Positions 1-10,069 of a stretch of 64,000 nucleotides of DNA are shown here, piece after piece. The stretch covers positions 60,800,152 through 60,864,151 of the forward strand of contig NC_083597.1 in the NCBI RefSeq assembly GCF_020882245.1, read 5' to 3'. A model generated the notes under the pieces. The model was not told where the DNA came from. It made no database searches and saw nothing but the letters and a program-made list of their open reading frames with translations. The DNA comes from Rhopalosiphum padi. Its lineage: Eukaryota > Arthropoda > Insecta > Hemiptera > Aphididae. The stretch's first letter is position 1. Each line of letters starts with the position of its first letter. The translations under genes were made by a program, and so were the position numbers.

Positions 1-1439
1 AAATATAACAAACAATATGGCTGTTAATGGGTGCGGATATCAGTCAGCTATATGTATTATTGTAATAATACGTTTTGTGAATAATTTTTAATTTATGTAT
101 TTACCTTTCCGCTTCCACTCCATATAAAATAAAAATAATTTTATTGATTAACCCAACATATTTGAATATACGACTATTACGAGTTATGACTTAATTAATT
201 CAGTAAAATCTTGACAAATTCAATAATGAAATCAGCTGTAAATAAGAAATGAAAATAAAACAAAACTATTTTATTTAATAACAAGATTATGTTAATCAAT
301 ATAATATATTTAATAATAAATGAGCATCAAAACTTATTTTATTTAATTTTTCATTGTACTTATCACACTATAAAGTTATTAATTGTACATTTTTTTTTGT
401 ATACTGTATTATGTATTTGTTTAGTAATTTTCAATTTTTAAATACTAATGCAGGATTCGTGGTTGGTTGCATAAAAAATTGATTAATTTAATGAATTTAA
501 AAAAACTAATAGATTCATTATGATTCATGGACTATTATTAAATCATGTTTGACAGAATAAGGGACCAATAGCTCACTATTGATTATCACTATTAAAGATT
601 TAGTAATTGTTCATGCAACCTGAAATAAAAGTTTCAAACTTTCAATTAATTTTCAATTGTCACAAGATGTTTAATATTAATATAATAATAATATAAAATT
701 GTATTCTGTGCTGGAATTAGTGGAATTGCTTTCTGTGGTCACCAATAAGAAAGTGAATTTACGCAGGCGTGAATCTAGAATTCTAAATTTAAGGGAGGGA
801 GAAGGGCTACATTTTTTTCAGTAAAAAATATAATTATAATTTTAGTTAGTACATAATTACTGTGACAAGACACCCCACATTAGGGGGGGGGTAGTCTCGA
901 TTTTTAAGTTGTCTTGTTTTTGTCCCACTTTCATAAAAATTATTTTTAATGATAAAAAAATATTTAGGTATATCTTTTTTATAAATTGTTTATGACTGTA
1001 TTCATTTTGTACTTAGTTGTATAATTATAATTAGTTTATGAGCAATTTATTATCTAAGTAAAAATGTATTATTGTTAATATTATAAAAGAAAAAGTACCT
1101 ATATTAACTATACCTATTTCAAATGTTGTTCTACTAATATTAGAGAAAAGTAAAATGTTTTTATTCAATAGTTCTGACTGTGAGTGCTCTACTTTTGACA
1201 AAAAATGTAGGTAGGTCACACTAGTCACACTATATGTGATTTGTCTATACATTATAGATTATTTTAGTTTAATTTTTTTCACGATTTAAATTCCTTATGA
1301 ATCTGAGAAGTCTACTGAGTCATGCATAGAGTTAGATTGCATTATTTAAATTAAAGGATTAACATTTGTGTTGAGTTTAATTTTTAATCTGGAATCATTT
1401 ATAATAAAGTCTTGTAAGTTCAGAAATAGTATTAAATAC
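1..1439. other. AT-rich intergenic stretch, no gene seen
   Basis: No ORF with recognisable protein character and no clear repeat ends were found. A run of nine G (883-891) is the only compositional landmark. Short ORFs here are low-complexity AT translation. Confidence 0.5.
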
Positions 1440-1441
1440 TA

Positions 1442-2026
1442 CAGTGGACACTGCTTATTAGACTCAAAATAGTCTGTAACATATCCAAATACATTATAAT
1501 AAATTCAGTTGTAAAACTCACCACTTTGTTTATAAGACTTAAATTTTATGAAAAAAAAAAAATAGTAGAAAATAAACATTTTTGGTTAAAAATTTAGAAA
1601 TGAATTGATTTTCAAAAATTACATATAACAATTGTCATATATGTTGGTTATTACTGGTTTCAATTCAATTTTTATAATGTGTGTATACTGTATATACAAC
1701 ACATTTTATTGCATTTCATATTTATCAGTTTATCACAAGTATCTCATATTAGAAAATGATTCAAAACAAACTAAAATAACAATTTTTTTCATAAATAATA
1801 AGTATGTACATCCATAAATTATAATTTTTAATTAATATGTACTTAATCATTTTTATAATACCTAATATAATTTAAATATTTTCATTTATTCATTAATAAT
1901 TTGTAATATATAATATTAAAGTAGATTAAAATAAAATTCATAAAATATGTATACCAATAGATTCATTCGGTTATAAGACTCACTATGTGCTGGTCCCAAA
2001 GTGAATCTTATAAGCGCTGTCCACTG
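1442..2026. mobile_element. pogo/Tigger-like non-autonomous DNA transposon
   Basis: The left end reads CAGTGGACACTGCTTAT and the reverse complement of the right end reads CAGTGGACAGCGCTTAT, so the two termini form an imperfect inverted repeat of about 24 bp. Both ends are flanked by TA (1440-1441 and 2027-2028), the target duplication of Tc1/mariner/pogo transposons. A second 'ttataagact' motif lies inside each end. The 585-bp body is AT-rich and encodes no transposase, so this is a MITE mobilised in trans. Assignment to the pogo/Tigger group is inferred from the CAGT start and TA target. Confidence 0.75.
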
Positions 2027-2028
2027 TA

Positions 2029-2632
2029 TAGGGGGCACCCAAAATAATACATAAAATGGTGAAATTTTGAAATGTATGGATAAAATTTGGAGTTATAGAA
2101 TTTATAATTGGTTAAAAAGCTTAAAAAATTAAACAGCAATTAATAAAATTAATAATTTTTGTTATCAAAGGTTTTAAAAAGATTTTGAAATTTGAATTGA
2201 TCAAACCTAAATTTCATAGTTTAGCTTTTTGAATAATTGTAATGGCCAATGGGTATTACCGTTTTGCTAGATTTTCAGAAACCAAAACTTGATGTTAGTA
2301 ATTTGGTAGGTATCTATGCCATCACTAAAATGCAAATCATCGACCATTGAAAAATGACTACTTGTATAATAGTATTGTCATGATTCTGTTATTTACAATT
2401 AAACAATTAATTGTAGTTACAAATGAGAGCCTTGATTTAGGGTACCTAGCCAAAAAAAAAAAATGTATTGTAAATATAAAATATAATATAATACAAAATG
2501 TATTCTTAGTTTAACGTAAATTGCAATCAATTTACCAGAACAATAATGATATATTACATTTTACATGATCGTTGACATAAAATACATTTTAAAATTAAAG
2601 TACAAAATATTTAAATGCTATAAATAACAATT
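2029..2632. other. Intergenic AT-rich spacer
   Basis: Nothing recognisable between the pogo-like element and the polyadenylation signal of the dynein light chain gene. Confidence 0.5.
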
Positions 2633-2638
2633 TTTATT
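2633..2638 (-). terminator. Polyadenylation signal of the Tctex-type dynein light chain gene
   Basis: AATAAA on the minus strand about 270 bases past the stop codon at 2904. It is the first canonical hexamer I noted downstream of the gene. Confidence 0.45.
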
Positions 2639-2903
2639 GATGCATTGTTATTTAAGTAACTATTAATGTTGAAACAACCAATATCAATTTTTACAATACA
2701 TAAATTAAATCTAAATTAGTATTCTAATAAAGATGAATTGCAAAAAATCAAAAATAATTCTACTGTTATCTGTTGGTAATAGCAAAACCAAAAATATGAA
2801 AATTATTTTCTTGTTTCATGCAAAATACATTAAAAAAAGATATTCTAATACTTAATGATATAAATATATTTCTAGACTTGTACAAAATTGTATTTTACTA
2901 TAT

Positions 2904-3706
2904 TCATATAGCTAGGCCAAAAACAGTTACAATAACATATATAGTTTTGTTTTCCCATCTAACTGTACAACTACCATCTGTTGAATTATCCCAAAAACAC
3001 GAACTTGCTGAATGAAGACCAGCTCCAATTTTTTGCATGATAGCACATGTTACTAAAAAAAAAATTATCTTTAAGTATAATAGTATAATAGTTGTTAAAT
3101 ATATTACAACAGATAAAAATTAAACATTATAAGCATAAATAATGATAATATTTCTATTTTACCTATATATTTAAAAGGTTTAGCCAATTTAGAAAGTTTC
3201 GTAAGACAGTTTTCAACCACAGAATCTGTCCATTTATTTACCATATTTTGTTGGTATAATTGACTGCCAATTGAATGTTCAATTGATTCCTTAATAATGT
3301 CACTAACTTCGTCCACCACAAAAAGTGTCTAAAATAAATAATATAAGTTATCAATAATATACTGCAACATTTAATTATAATTATGGGTAGAACATTGAAG
3401 TTAAAAAGTAACTAGTTCTTCAATAAACCATTTTTTATGACTAATTCAATACATTCAATAATTATCTAAACACATTAAACTGTTCAAAATATAGTTCAAT
3501 TAATTTCAGTAAAAAATATTCCATTGCATTATGTTTATTGCAGGATTAACTAACTAAGTTAGTTAATCATGGTTTATTGTTTGTTAATAACGTGAAATAA
3601 ATATCATAATTATTTTATTTATCATAAATTACGCTTTGAAAATTTACCAATAGATAAAACAACAATAAAAATAAATGACTTTTACCCCTTCATTGACATC
3701 AACCAT
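2904..3706 (-). CDS. DYNLT1: Dynein light chain Tctex-type 1
   Basis: Three coding exons on the minus strand: 3686-3706, 3163-3328 and 2904-3052. They total 336 bases, 111 codons plus stop, and every junction is GT/AG and in phase. The first exon encodes only seven residues (MVDVNEG). The protein matches the Tctex-1 family (human member 113 residues) along its length: FVVDEVSDIIKE near the N-terminus, KPFKYIVTCAIMQK in the middle, then SCFWDNSTDGSCTVRWEN and a hydrophobic end VFGLAI. Family knowledge: it is an accessory light chain of cytoplasmic dynein that dimerises and binds the intermediate chain and cargo. The gene is divergently arranged with mRpL47, 401 bp between start codons. The 21-base first exon is the least certain part; it was chosen because start, phase and donor all fit. 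Confidence 0.93.
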
Positions 3707-4107
3707 AGTTTTTATAAAAATTGAATAAACAAATATTTTTTAATTGTTAATTTATAATATAGGTAGATTATATCATATTATGATTGGTTTTATATTCACA
3801 AAATCATAAAAGTTCACGTTCAAAAACAAATTTGAATTTGAAATTATATCAGTTTCATATTATTATCAATATACTATTTTTTATCTCTACGGTTATTATC
3901 ACGGATATAGATACTATATATAGTATCTATATCCGTGGTTATTATCTAAATATTTGATAATTATATCATACTATGATGTAGAGAAGATATCAACTTTTTT
4001 GCATCGTGCTATCGCTTAATTGTTTTTAAGTATACTCAATGCTACTATATTATACCGTATTATACAGTTTGCTGTTCTTATTACAAGAGTTGTAAAATTA
4101 TATAACT
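3707..4107. promoter_or_regulatory. Divergent promoter region shared by DYNLT1 and mRpL47
   Basis: The start codons of the two genes lie 401 bp apart on opposite strands, so both 5' UTRs and their core promoters must fit here unless a non-coding exon lies elsewhere. It contains the 38-bp palindrome at 3900-3937. No other motif is claimed. Confidence 0.6.
3900..3937. repeat. Perfect 38-bp palindrome in a divergent promoter
   Basis: The left half, CACGGATATAGATACTATA (3900-3918), is followed directly by its exact reverse complement (3919-3937), with no spacer. 'ggttatta' occurs shortly before the left arm and again just after the right arm, so a short direct repeat brackets the palindrome. It could be a cruciform-prone site, a symmetric protein-binding site, or a tiny foldback insertion. 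Confidence 0.9.
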
Positions 4108-6411
4108 ATGGCTTTTCGAATTTTATCGAAATGTCGTATATTCCAAAATATATCAAACACGACATTACACACTAATATAAGGTATAATAATTAGTATAAA
4201 ATATTTATGAAATTAATTAATTAACTTATAATCTATTATTAAATGTTTTGAACAATTTATGTAATTCATTTAGTAGACCTAACTATAATCTAAATTATAA
4301 ATACACCAGTTATTATTTTAAATAAATGATAATTTTAGATCAAATGGTGTTCATATTTCAACTGTTCATCGTGATCTAATGGAATTTTTTGATGATAAAA
4401 AGAATTGGGCTGTTGAACATATAAAAGTTGGGAGATCGTGGACAAAGGATGAGTTGCGCATTAAAAGCAATCAAGATTTACATAAACTTTGGTAAAAAAA
4501 CTAATTGTTTATATTCATGTATTCAAAATACATGATTTTTATTTGATACACTAAGAAAATTAACTATTGTCTATTGTTTTATGCAATTATGAAGTATAAT
4601 ATGATTTTATTGATTAATTGTATGTTAAACCATGCATTTTAACTATTTTAAATATTTTATGCTATAATTTCTCAAATTTCTTTTTTTCCTATGGTAATGA
4701 TAATACTATTGACAGTTTCAAGTTACCTATAATATTATATTTGATGTTACATTATAATATATTATGTTATAATTTAAGTTAATAATCTGTAAAAGTATGT
4801 AGTTATGTTTAACTATGTTATCCTTTAGTCTTATTATTTTTCTTTTATATTGTGCAGGTATGTGTTACTGAAAGAACGCAATATGTTGTTAACAATGGAA
4901 CATGAATGCAAAGCTCAAATTGAATTATTCCCAAATCCAGAACGTATTGATAAGGTATTCTTTAACTATATTAATATAATTATTTATTTGTTTTAACATT
5001 TTTATTTATATTATTGTAAGGTTGAAGAAAGTATGAATAATCTTGAAACTGTTGTACGTGAACGTAATGAAGCTTATTACAAATTAGAAGTAGGAGAATC
5101 TGCAGAAAGACCTGGACAATTAGTTACTAATTTATTGGGTAAATTATTACTTTAAAAAAATAAATTATACTCTGAAAAACTAATAAGTTAAAAAAAAGTT
5201 TTTGATTGATCTATGTGTTATTTTTGTATAATAATTAATTTTTAATAATATTTTATTTGCTTAGTTTAAATCTTGGTTGAAAAATAATTTAGGTTGTATT
5301 TATCAATAACCAATGACCATGTAAAACAAAATTTAAGCATGTTTATAATGTTTGTAAAATTGATACTAAATTGATTATAATTTCAGGGTTGAACTTTTTT
5401 TATCGTAAATTTGAACATTTAATTCCAAAATTTTTGAATAAAAAATGGAGAAATAAACATACATTTAATATCGTTAATGGAAACATTGAAAAATTCCAAA
5501 GGTTATATAGAGAAAAATTACATAACGCTAATAGAAAAAGTAGAAAGTAAGTACTTAATAGTAAATTATTAAATAATTAATAATAATTAAAATAAACACG
5601 CTTATTTAAAAATAATAAACCTAAGTCTCATGCTTAAGATTCTTCACACAATTTTATGTCTAGTATTTTCTTCTCTTTAATTGATTGAAAAATAAGTTTT
5701 GATGATATTTAATGAACTCAATATTTTTAGAAAGTTTCAATTATAATTATCTTATTATACTAGGAATAATTATGCTTAATGGAGACATGGAGTCATACAT
5801 CTTTATAGAGTACTGAAAAATGTGTATTATTACTATTTTTAATATTCAGAAGGATATTCTTTCATTTTATATTATATAGTAGAGTGTCAATTATATAACC
5901 TTTATTTCGGTTTACACTCAAATTAAACTCAAAGATCAATAATATTATATACTGATACTATTATTACTTATTATTCTTATTATTTTATTACTACAAGTTA
6001 CTTAAATGTTGAAAATCGATAAAATAATTTAAAAAATATTTTTTTTTTTTTTTACTATTCATCATTGTTTGAATTATTTAGTCCCATTTAATGAGGATCT
6101 TCTCTGTAACTTTATTTATTTCCGTAAACTATGTATATAAATGAATATAAGATAATTCTAATTTTTTAGCAAATTTGATTATAATTTATTAAAAATAATA
6201 ATGAAATTCTTAAATAAATTATTTTTCCATTGATTTAATGTAATATTTATGTATATATTTTTTTTTTTTAAGTCGTGATCGTAACCATGTGATGCATCTG
6301 ATGAAACGATATCCAAATTTGGACATGGATGCTGTCAAACAACAATATCCTTCAGTAGACATTGAAAAAATAAAAAATTATCATAAAGTCCGAGGACATT
6401 ATGTGCCTTAA
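4108..6411 (+). CDS. mRpL47: Mitochondrial large ribosomal subunit protein L47 (uL29m)
   Basis: Six exons: 4108-4181, 4339-4491, 4858-4954, 5021-5138, 5387-5546 and 6273-6411. They sum to 741 bases, 246 codons plus stop, with all phases consistent. The protein starts MAFRILSKCRIF, a basic, hydroxyl-rich leader fitting mitochondrial import. It then shows the MRP-L47 signature: LMEFFDDKKNWAVEHIKVGR, WTKDELRIKSNQDLHKLWYV, a charged helical middle (EERNEAYYKLEVGE-like) and a C-terminus FNIVNGNIEKFQRLYREK followed by PNLDMDAVKQQYP. Family knowledge: L47 is the mitochondrial counterpart of bacterial L29 and sits near the polypeptide exit tunnel of the mitoribosome. The gene is divergently paired with DYNLT1. 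Confidence 0.95.
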
Positions 6412-6465
6412 AAAAATATATATAACAAATAATGTATTTCATAACTTGAATATGTTAACTAAGTT

Positions 6466-6471
6466 AATAAA
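6466..6471 (+). terminator. Polyadenylation signal of mRpL47
   Basis: AATAAA 55 bases after the stop codon, at normal spacing for an insect 3' UTR. Confidence 0.6.
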
Positions 6472-7599
6472 GTAATCCAATTTTGTGTGTTCAATTAAAA
6501 CACAAATGTTTATTATTATTATTAATAGCTTTTTCGTTTGAATACGATAGATAGATAGATAATAGCTATATATATATATATATATAGTGAAATACTATTG
6601 TTTTATGTAATATCTGAATATGTGATTGAAGTATTTTTACTAGTTCAAAAAATATGAAACGATAAAATGAAAAATATTTTATTTATATTTTATAGTTAGG
6701 TAAATAAATATTCTATGTAATGTAATACAATGTTAAAATTATGTTTATTTACTCATTTCAAATTATGAAGTAGTAAGCCTATAAATTTACTATTTGATTA
6801 GAAACTACATAAATTACAACAGTTTTCCTTCAGTTCTAAATGATATACCAATTGTATATTTCCTAAGTCTTAGTGAAAACTTTTTTATCTCATTAAATCA
6901 TGTTCCTGTTGTAGTTAAAAGCAGTAATACTGGTAATAAGACAGAAAAGCAATGAATAAAAAAAAGACACAAAATAAGCTATATATACACAGAGTGACTC
7001 TTTGTGTACTATAAATAAGTATAATTTATATTCATCAACCAAGAATGTGTAAGGTATCTCAATAATATACCTACATGACCTATACCACTTTTTTAATATT
7101 TCAAATTAAATCCTACAAGAAATTTTTAAAATAATAAAAAGCTGTTGTTCTTTCCATTTGACCGTCCAGGCATATGCTCGCGAACCACGGTAAACTCATT
7201 GGCATACTTACCAAAATAATGATAAATATTTAATATGTTAATAAACATTCATTTAGTTCCTAAACATAATTGATTTTACCAATTATTCAATAATATAGAC
7301 ATAAACCACTAGGTATTATAGATATGAATTTATAATGATCGTATGTGGTATATATGACAGTCATGTAAAAATAATTAAAATCATTTATATGCCTTGATAA
7401 ACAAAGCAGGAATACAATTGCAACTAATATTATATATAAATAATATACATTAGAAACATAGAAATCTAACACTTTCGAACACTTTATACATTATATATAT
7501 ATATTATATTAATAAATATAAAATGAAAAGCAACTGCAAACGTTAAAAACGCTCTTGTATATTGTATACCTTATAAAATAATAAGCTGAGATATTATGT
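6472..7599. repeat. Intergenic spacer with microsatellites
   Basis: Contains a short GATA tract (6546-6560) running into a TA tract (about 6566-6586) and a second TA-rich tract near 7491-7510. No gene is seen; the 61-codon minus-strand ORF at 7287-7472 is AT-derived hydrophobic sequence without family features. Confidence 0.45.
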
Positions 7600-8460
7600 T
7601 CAAAATCATAATGTTTTATAATTAATTCAAATTGTACACACAGTCAGTCGAGTCCGTGCACAGGCCTATCCTGTTCATTTTCAAATTTCCGCCTTCATGC
7701 CGTTCGCCGAGTATAGAATGGACCATGCTAAATTATTGCTTTTACCATAATCGCACTAATCGCAGTAACAGTAAATGTTAATGTTGCACAGCAGACCACC
7801 ATTCTTTCAGGCTTGAGGCTTCGGTACCGGTTATTAAGTATAGTTCCCCGCCAGGAAAGAACTGTCGGGCTATTTTTTGTCTGAATAAATATCGTCATAC
7901 TATTTTGTGAAACCGTTGCATTTGTTTGGTATTTTTGAATTGCGTGTAATGCCTTACGATTATATACAACCATTACGTTAAATCGCGAACGATCGATGGT
8001 TATAGAATATATTATATTATGCGCTTCATCACAGCAGTACAGCACGGACACGAAGGATGCCAGTGATGCCACTCCAAACTTACTGTAGATGTAAGAAATC
8101 GGAAACGGTGCATAAACTTCACCTTTATGGCGAGATCACCTGCACGCTGCACATAAATTTCCGAAGACAACTGCGAAAGACTTCCTGAAGGTTTCAGGGA
8201 ATCGGGGATAATCCATGTTTATTGTTCGCGGATAATGTACGACGACAGGCGAGAACCTCGGCGGGTTGGCGGGTATAGTGGCGGAATTATGTGAAAACGC
8301 CAAGTTCTCAGCCGGTACTTAATACGATTGACCAACCAGTTTAGGGCCCGGAGACCATTGAACATCTTCGACGTCCGAAACTATTAATGTACAATATTAT
8401 TATGGTCGACTTGACGCTGGCGGCTGGCCGTGAATTTCTATAACGTACCTACAAATCTAC
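7600..8460. other. GC-enriched patch, possible promoter or non-coding exon
   Basis: G+C and CpG dinucleotides rise sharply against the neighbouring sequence (for example around 7660-7730 and 8190-8430). A minus-strand 114-codon ORF (7728-8072) crosses it, but I recognise no domain and codon use is unconvincing. Plausible readings are a promoter with an untranslated first exon, possibly for a gene whose coding exons lie far away, or an old transposon fragment. Confidence 0.35.
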
Positions 8461-9086
8461 AAAAGTACAAAATTGAATACAAAATTAATCGTTATCTATG
8501 TGTTGTTATTTTTTTTGTTGATTTTTATATGAACGTATTATAGGTACCTAATATTAAAAGATTACCGATGACCGTAATGATTTTAAAATTTAAAGTATAC
8601 CAATGAGAAAATCTAGGATTATTTCTGAGACAAAAATTTAAACAAAAACATTATTTGAATTATATACGCTAACATTGACTAAAAATGAAAAAAAATTAGT
8701 AGGTAATTATTACTAGTAAGTTATTATTATATAATATGTATATACTTAACTACCTTTATTGTATATTGTCAAAAAAAGTTCATCAAATTTTATAATATTA
8801 TTATTTAATTGAAATTCTATGTAAAACTGTAAAATACATTCACTTGATTACCTTAAATTAAAATCGTTTTATTTAATATTCATAGTGCCATCTTCTCTTG
8901 TGATTTGGTAACATTTTAAAAAAAATATTTCAATCTAGAAACATCAGTTTCTATGCATGCGTTTTTAAAAAAAATAATAGAAAAATCAAAAATAAAGTTT
9001 AAGTTGTTCATGTAAGTCATAGAATAATAATATACGTAAGTGCATGATAAATAAAGATAAACTTGTAGGTGGTAATATAGGTACAC

Positions 9087-9173
9087 GGCATGTAATTCGG
9101 ACAGACTTCTCGAAGAGGCGGCATGCAATTCGGACAGACCTCTCTAAGAGGCAGCATGCAATTTGGACATTCC
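9087..9173. repeat. 33-bp tandem repeat, about 2.6 copies
   Basis: Two complete units (9087-9119 and 9120-9152) and a partial third (from 9153) share the pattern GGCATGCAATTCGGACAGAC followed by a CTCTAAGAGGC-like end. The unit is a multiple of three, so ORFs on both strands look repetitive; those ORFs are best explained by the repeat. Confidence 0.8.
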
Positions 9174-9657
9174 AATTTATGTTTACTTTTTTGGCACGCA
9201 ATTCGTATGCACCGCTTAAAGTGACTTGTTTACTCGTGTAAGTACCTAGAAAACAATTTTTCTTCATATACCGGGCGAATCCGTATAATATACGTGAATT
9301 CAATATAATATAATATTATATGTAATATCAAATCGTCGTTGTTGATCCCATAAAAGAGATTACCTTTACTGTAGCTATATATTAATTGTCCGTGAAACGG
9401 TTTTTATTAATTTTCAATTACGATTTACGGCATAAAAGCGTAGACGTCGTAATCCTATATTATTGGCACATCCTGAATCATCGTGGACACCTCATTTGAT
9501 TCCTGTAGATGAAATAATTCAAACCCACACATACACATGATATGTAGTAGGTAAACCGTGGAACAAATTATATTATACAACTGTGGTGGAATAAGACGGT
9601 AACATAACCGTCTATTTGACATCCGTTGAGGACACAGTGTATGGGATTCTCATAACA

Positions 9658-10002
9658 ATGGAAAGCGCCGGCGTCGGACAAGAAGAAAGATCGTATATTG
9701 AACAATTGGTACATGAAGTTTTAGTATTGGGTATGAGTAACGTTACGCTAGACCAGTTGACTATACAGGACGTCACGACACCCGCGGATACCATCAGGCA
9801 GGAGTCAAGTATCGTTAGCGCCGTTGTGCCGGACCAGTTGACTATAGGAGACGTCACGACACCCGCGGTGACTACGCAGGATACTGGTATCGTTTCCGGA
9901 GACGAGTTACCCACAACGGCGGTGGTGGAACAGCCATTGTCATGGTCGTCCCGGAGAGCGACGAAGACGTCGCAATGTCATCTGTCAACGGAGGAGCTAT
10001 AG
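9658..10002 (+). CDS. Unrecognised ORF, possibly frameshifted, with internal repeat
   Basis: From the ATG at 9658 the frame encodes 114 residues starting MESAGVGQEERSYIEQL. It contains two copies of a DQLTIxDVTTPA motif separated by about 25 residues (at 9760-9786 and 9832-9858), so part of it arose by duplication. From about 9915 another forward frame, open to a stop near 10068, looks more protein-like (PESDEDVAMSSVNGG, then SQLVRCNLEKLGG), suggesting a one-base indel in the GGCGGTGGTGG stretch at 9918-9928. Composition is much more GC-rich than the surroundings. No family is recognised. It may be a lineage-specific gene, a fragment of a larger spliced gene, or a decayed pseudogene. Confidence 0.35.
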   Translation: MESAGVGQEERSYIEQLVHEVLVLGMSNVTLDQLTIQDVTTPADTIRQESSIVSAVVPDQLTIGDVTTPAVTTQDTGIVSGDELPTTAVVEQPLSWSSRRATKTSQCHLSTEEL

Positions 10003-10069
10003 TGACGTCCTATAGTCAATTGGTTCGGTGCAACCTAGAAAAACTTGGAGGTCGATCGCAATCTAATTA

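Noticed and set aside
7728..8072. 114-codon minus-strand ORF in the GC-rich patch
   Set aside because: No recognisable domain, composition follows the local GC island and no supporting splice structure was found; kept only as part of the unexplained patch.
8986..9303. Overlapping ORFs on both strands around 9 kb as genes
   Set aside because: Both are explained by the 33-bp tandem repeat, whose length is a multiple of three.
9612..9914. 100-codon minus-strand ORF opposite the ORF at 9658
   Set aside because: Antisense shadow with the same duplicated segment; the forward strand has the more protein-like frames.
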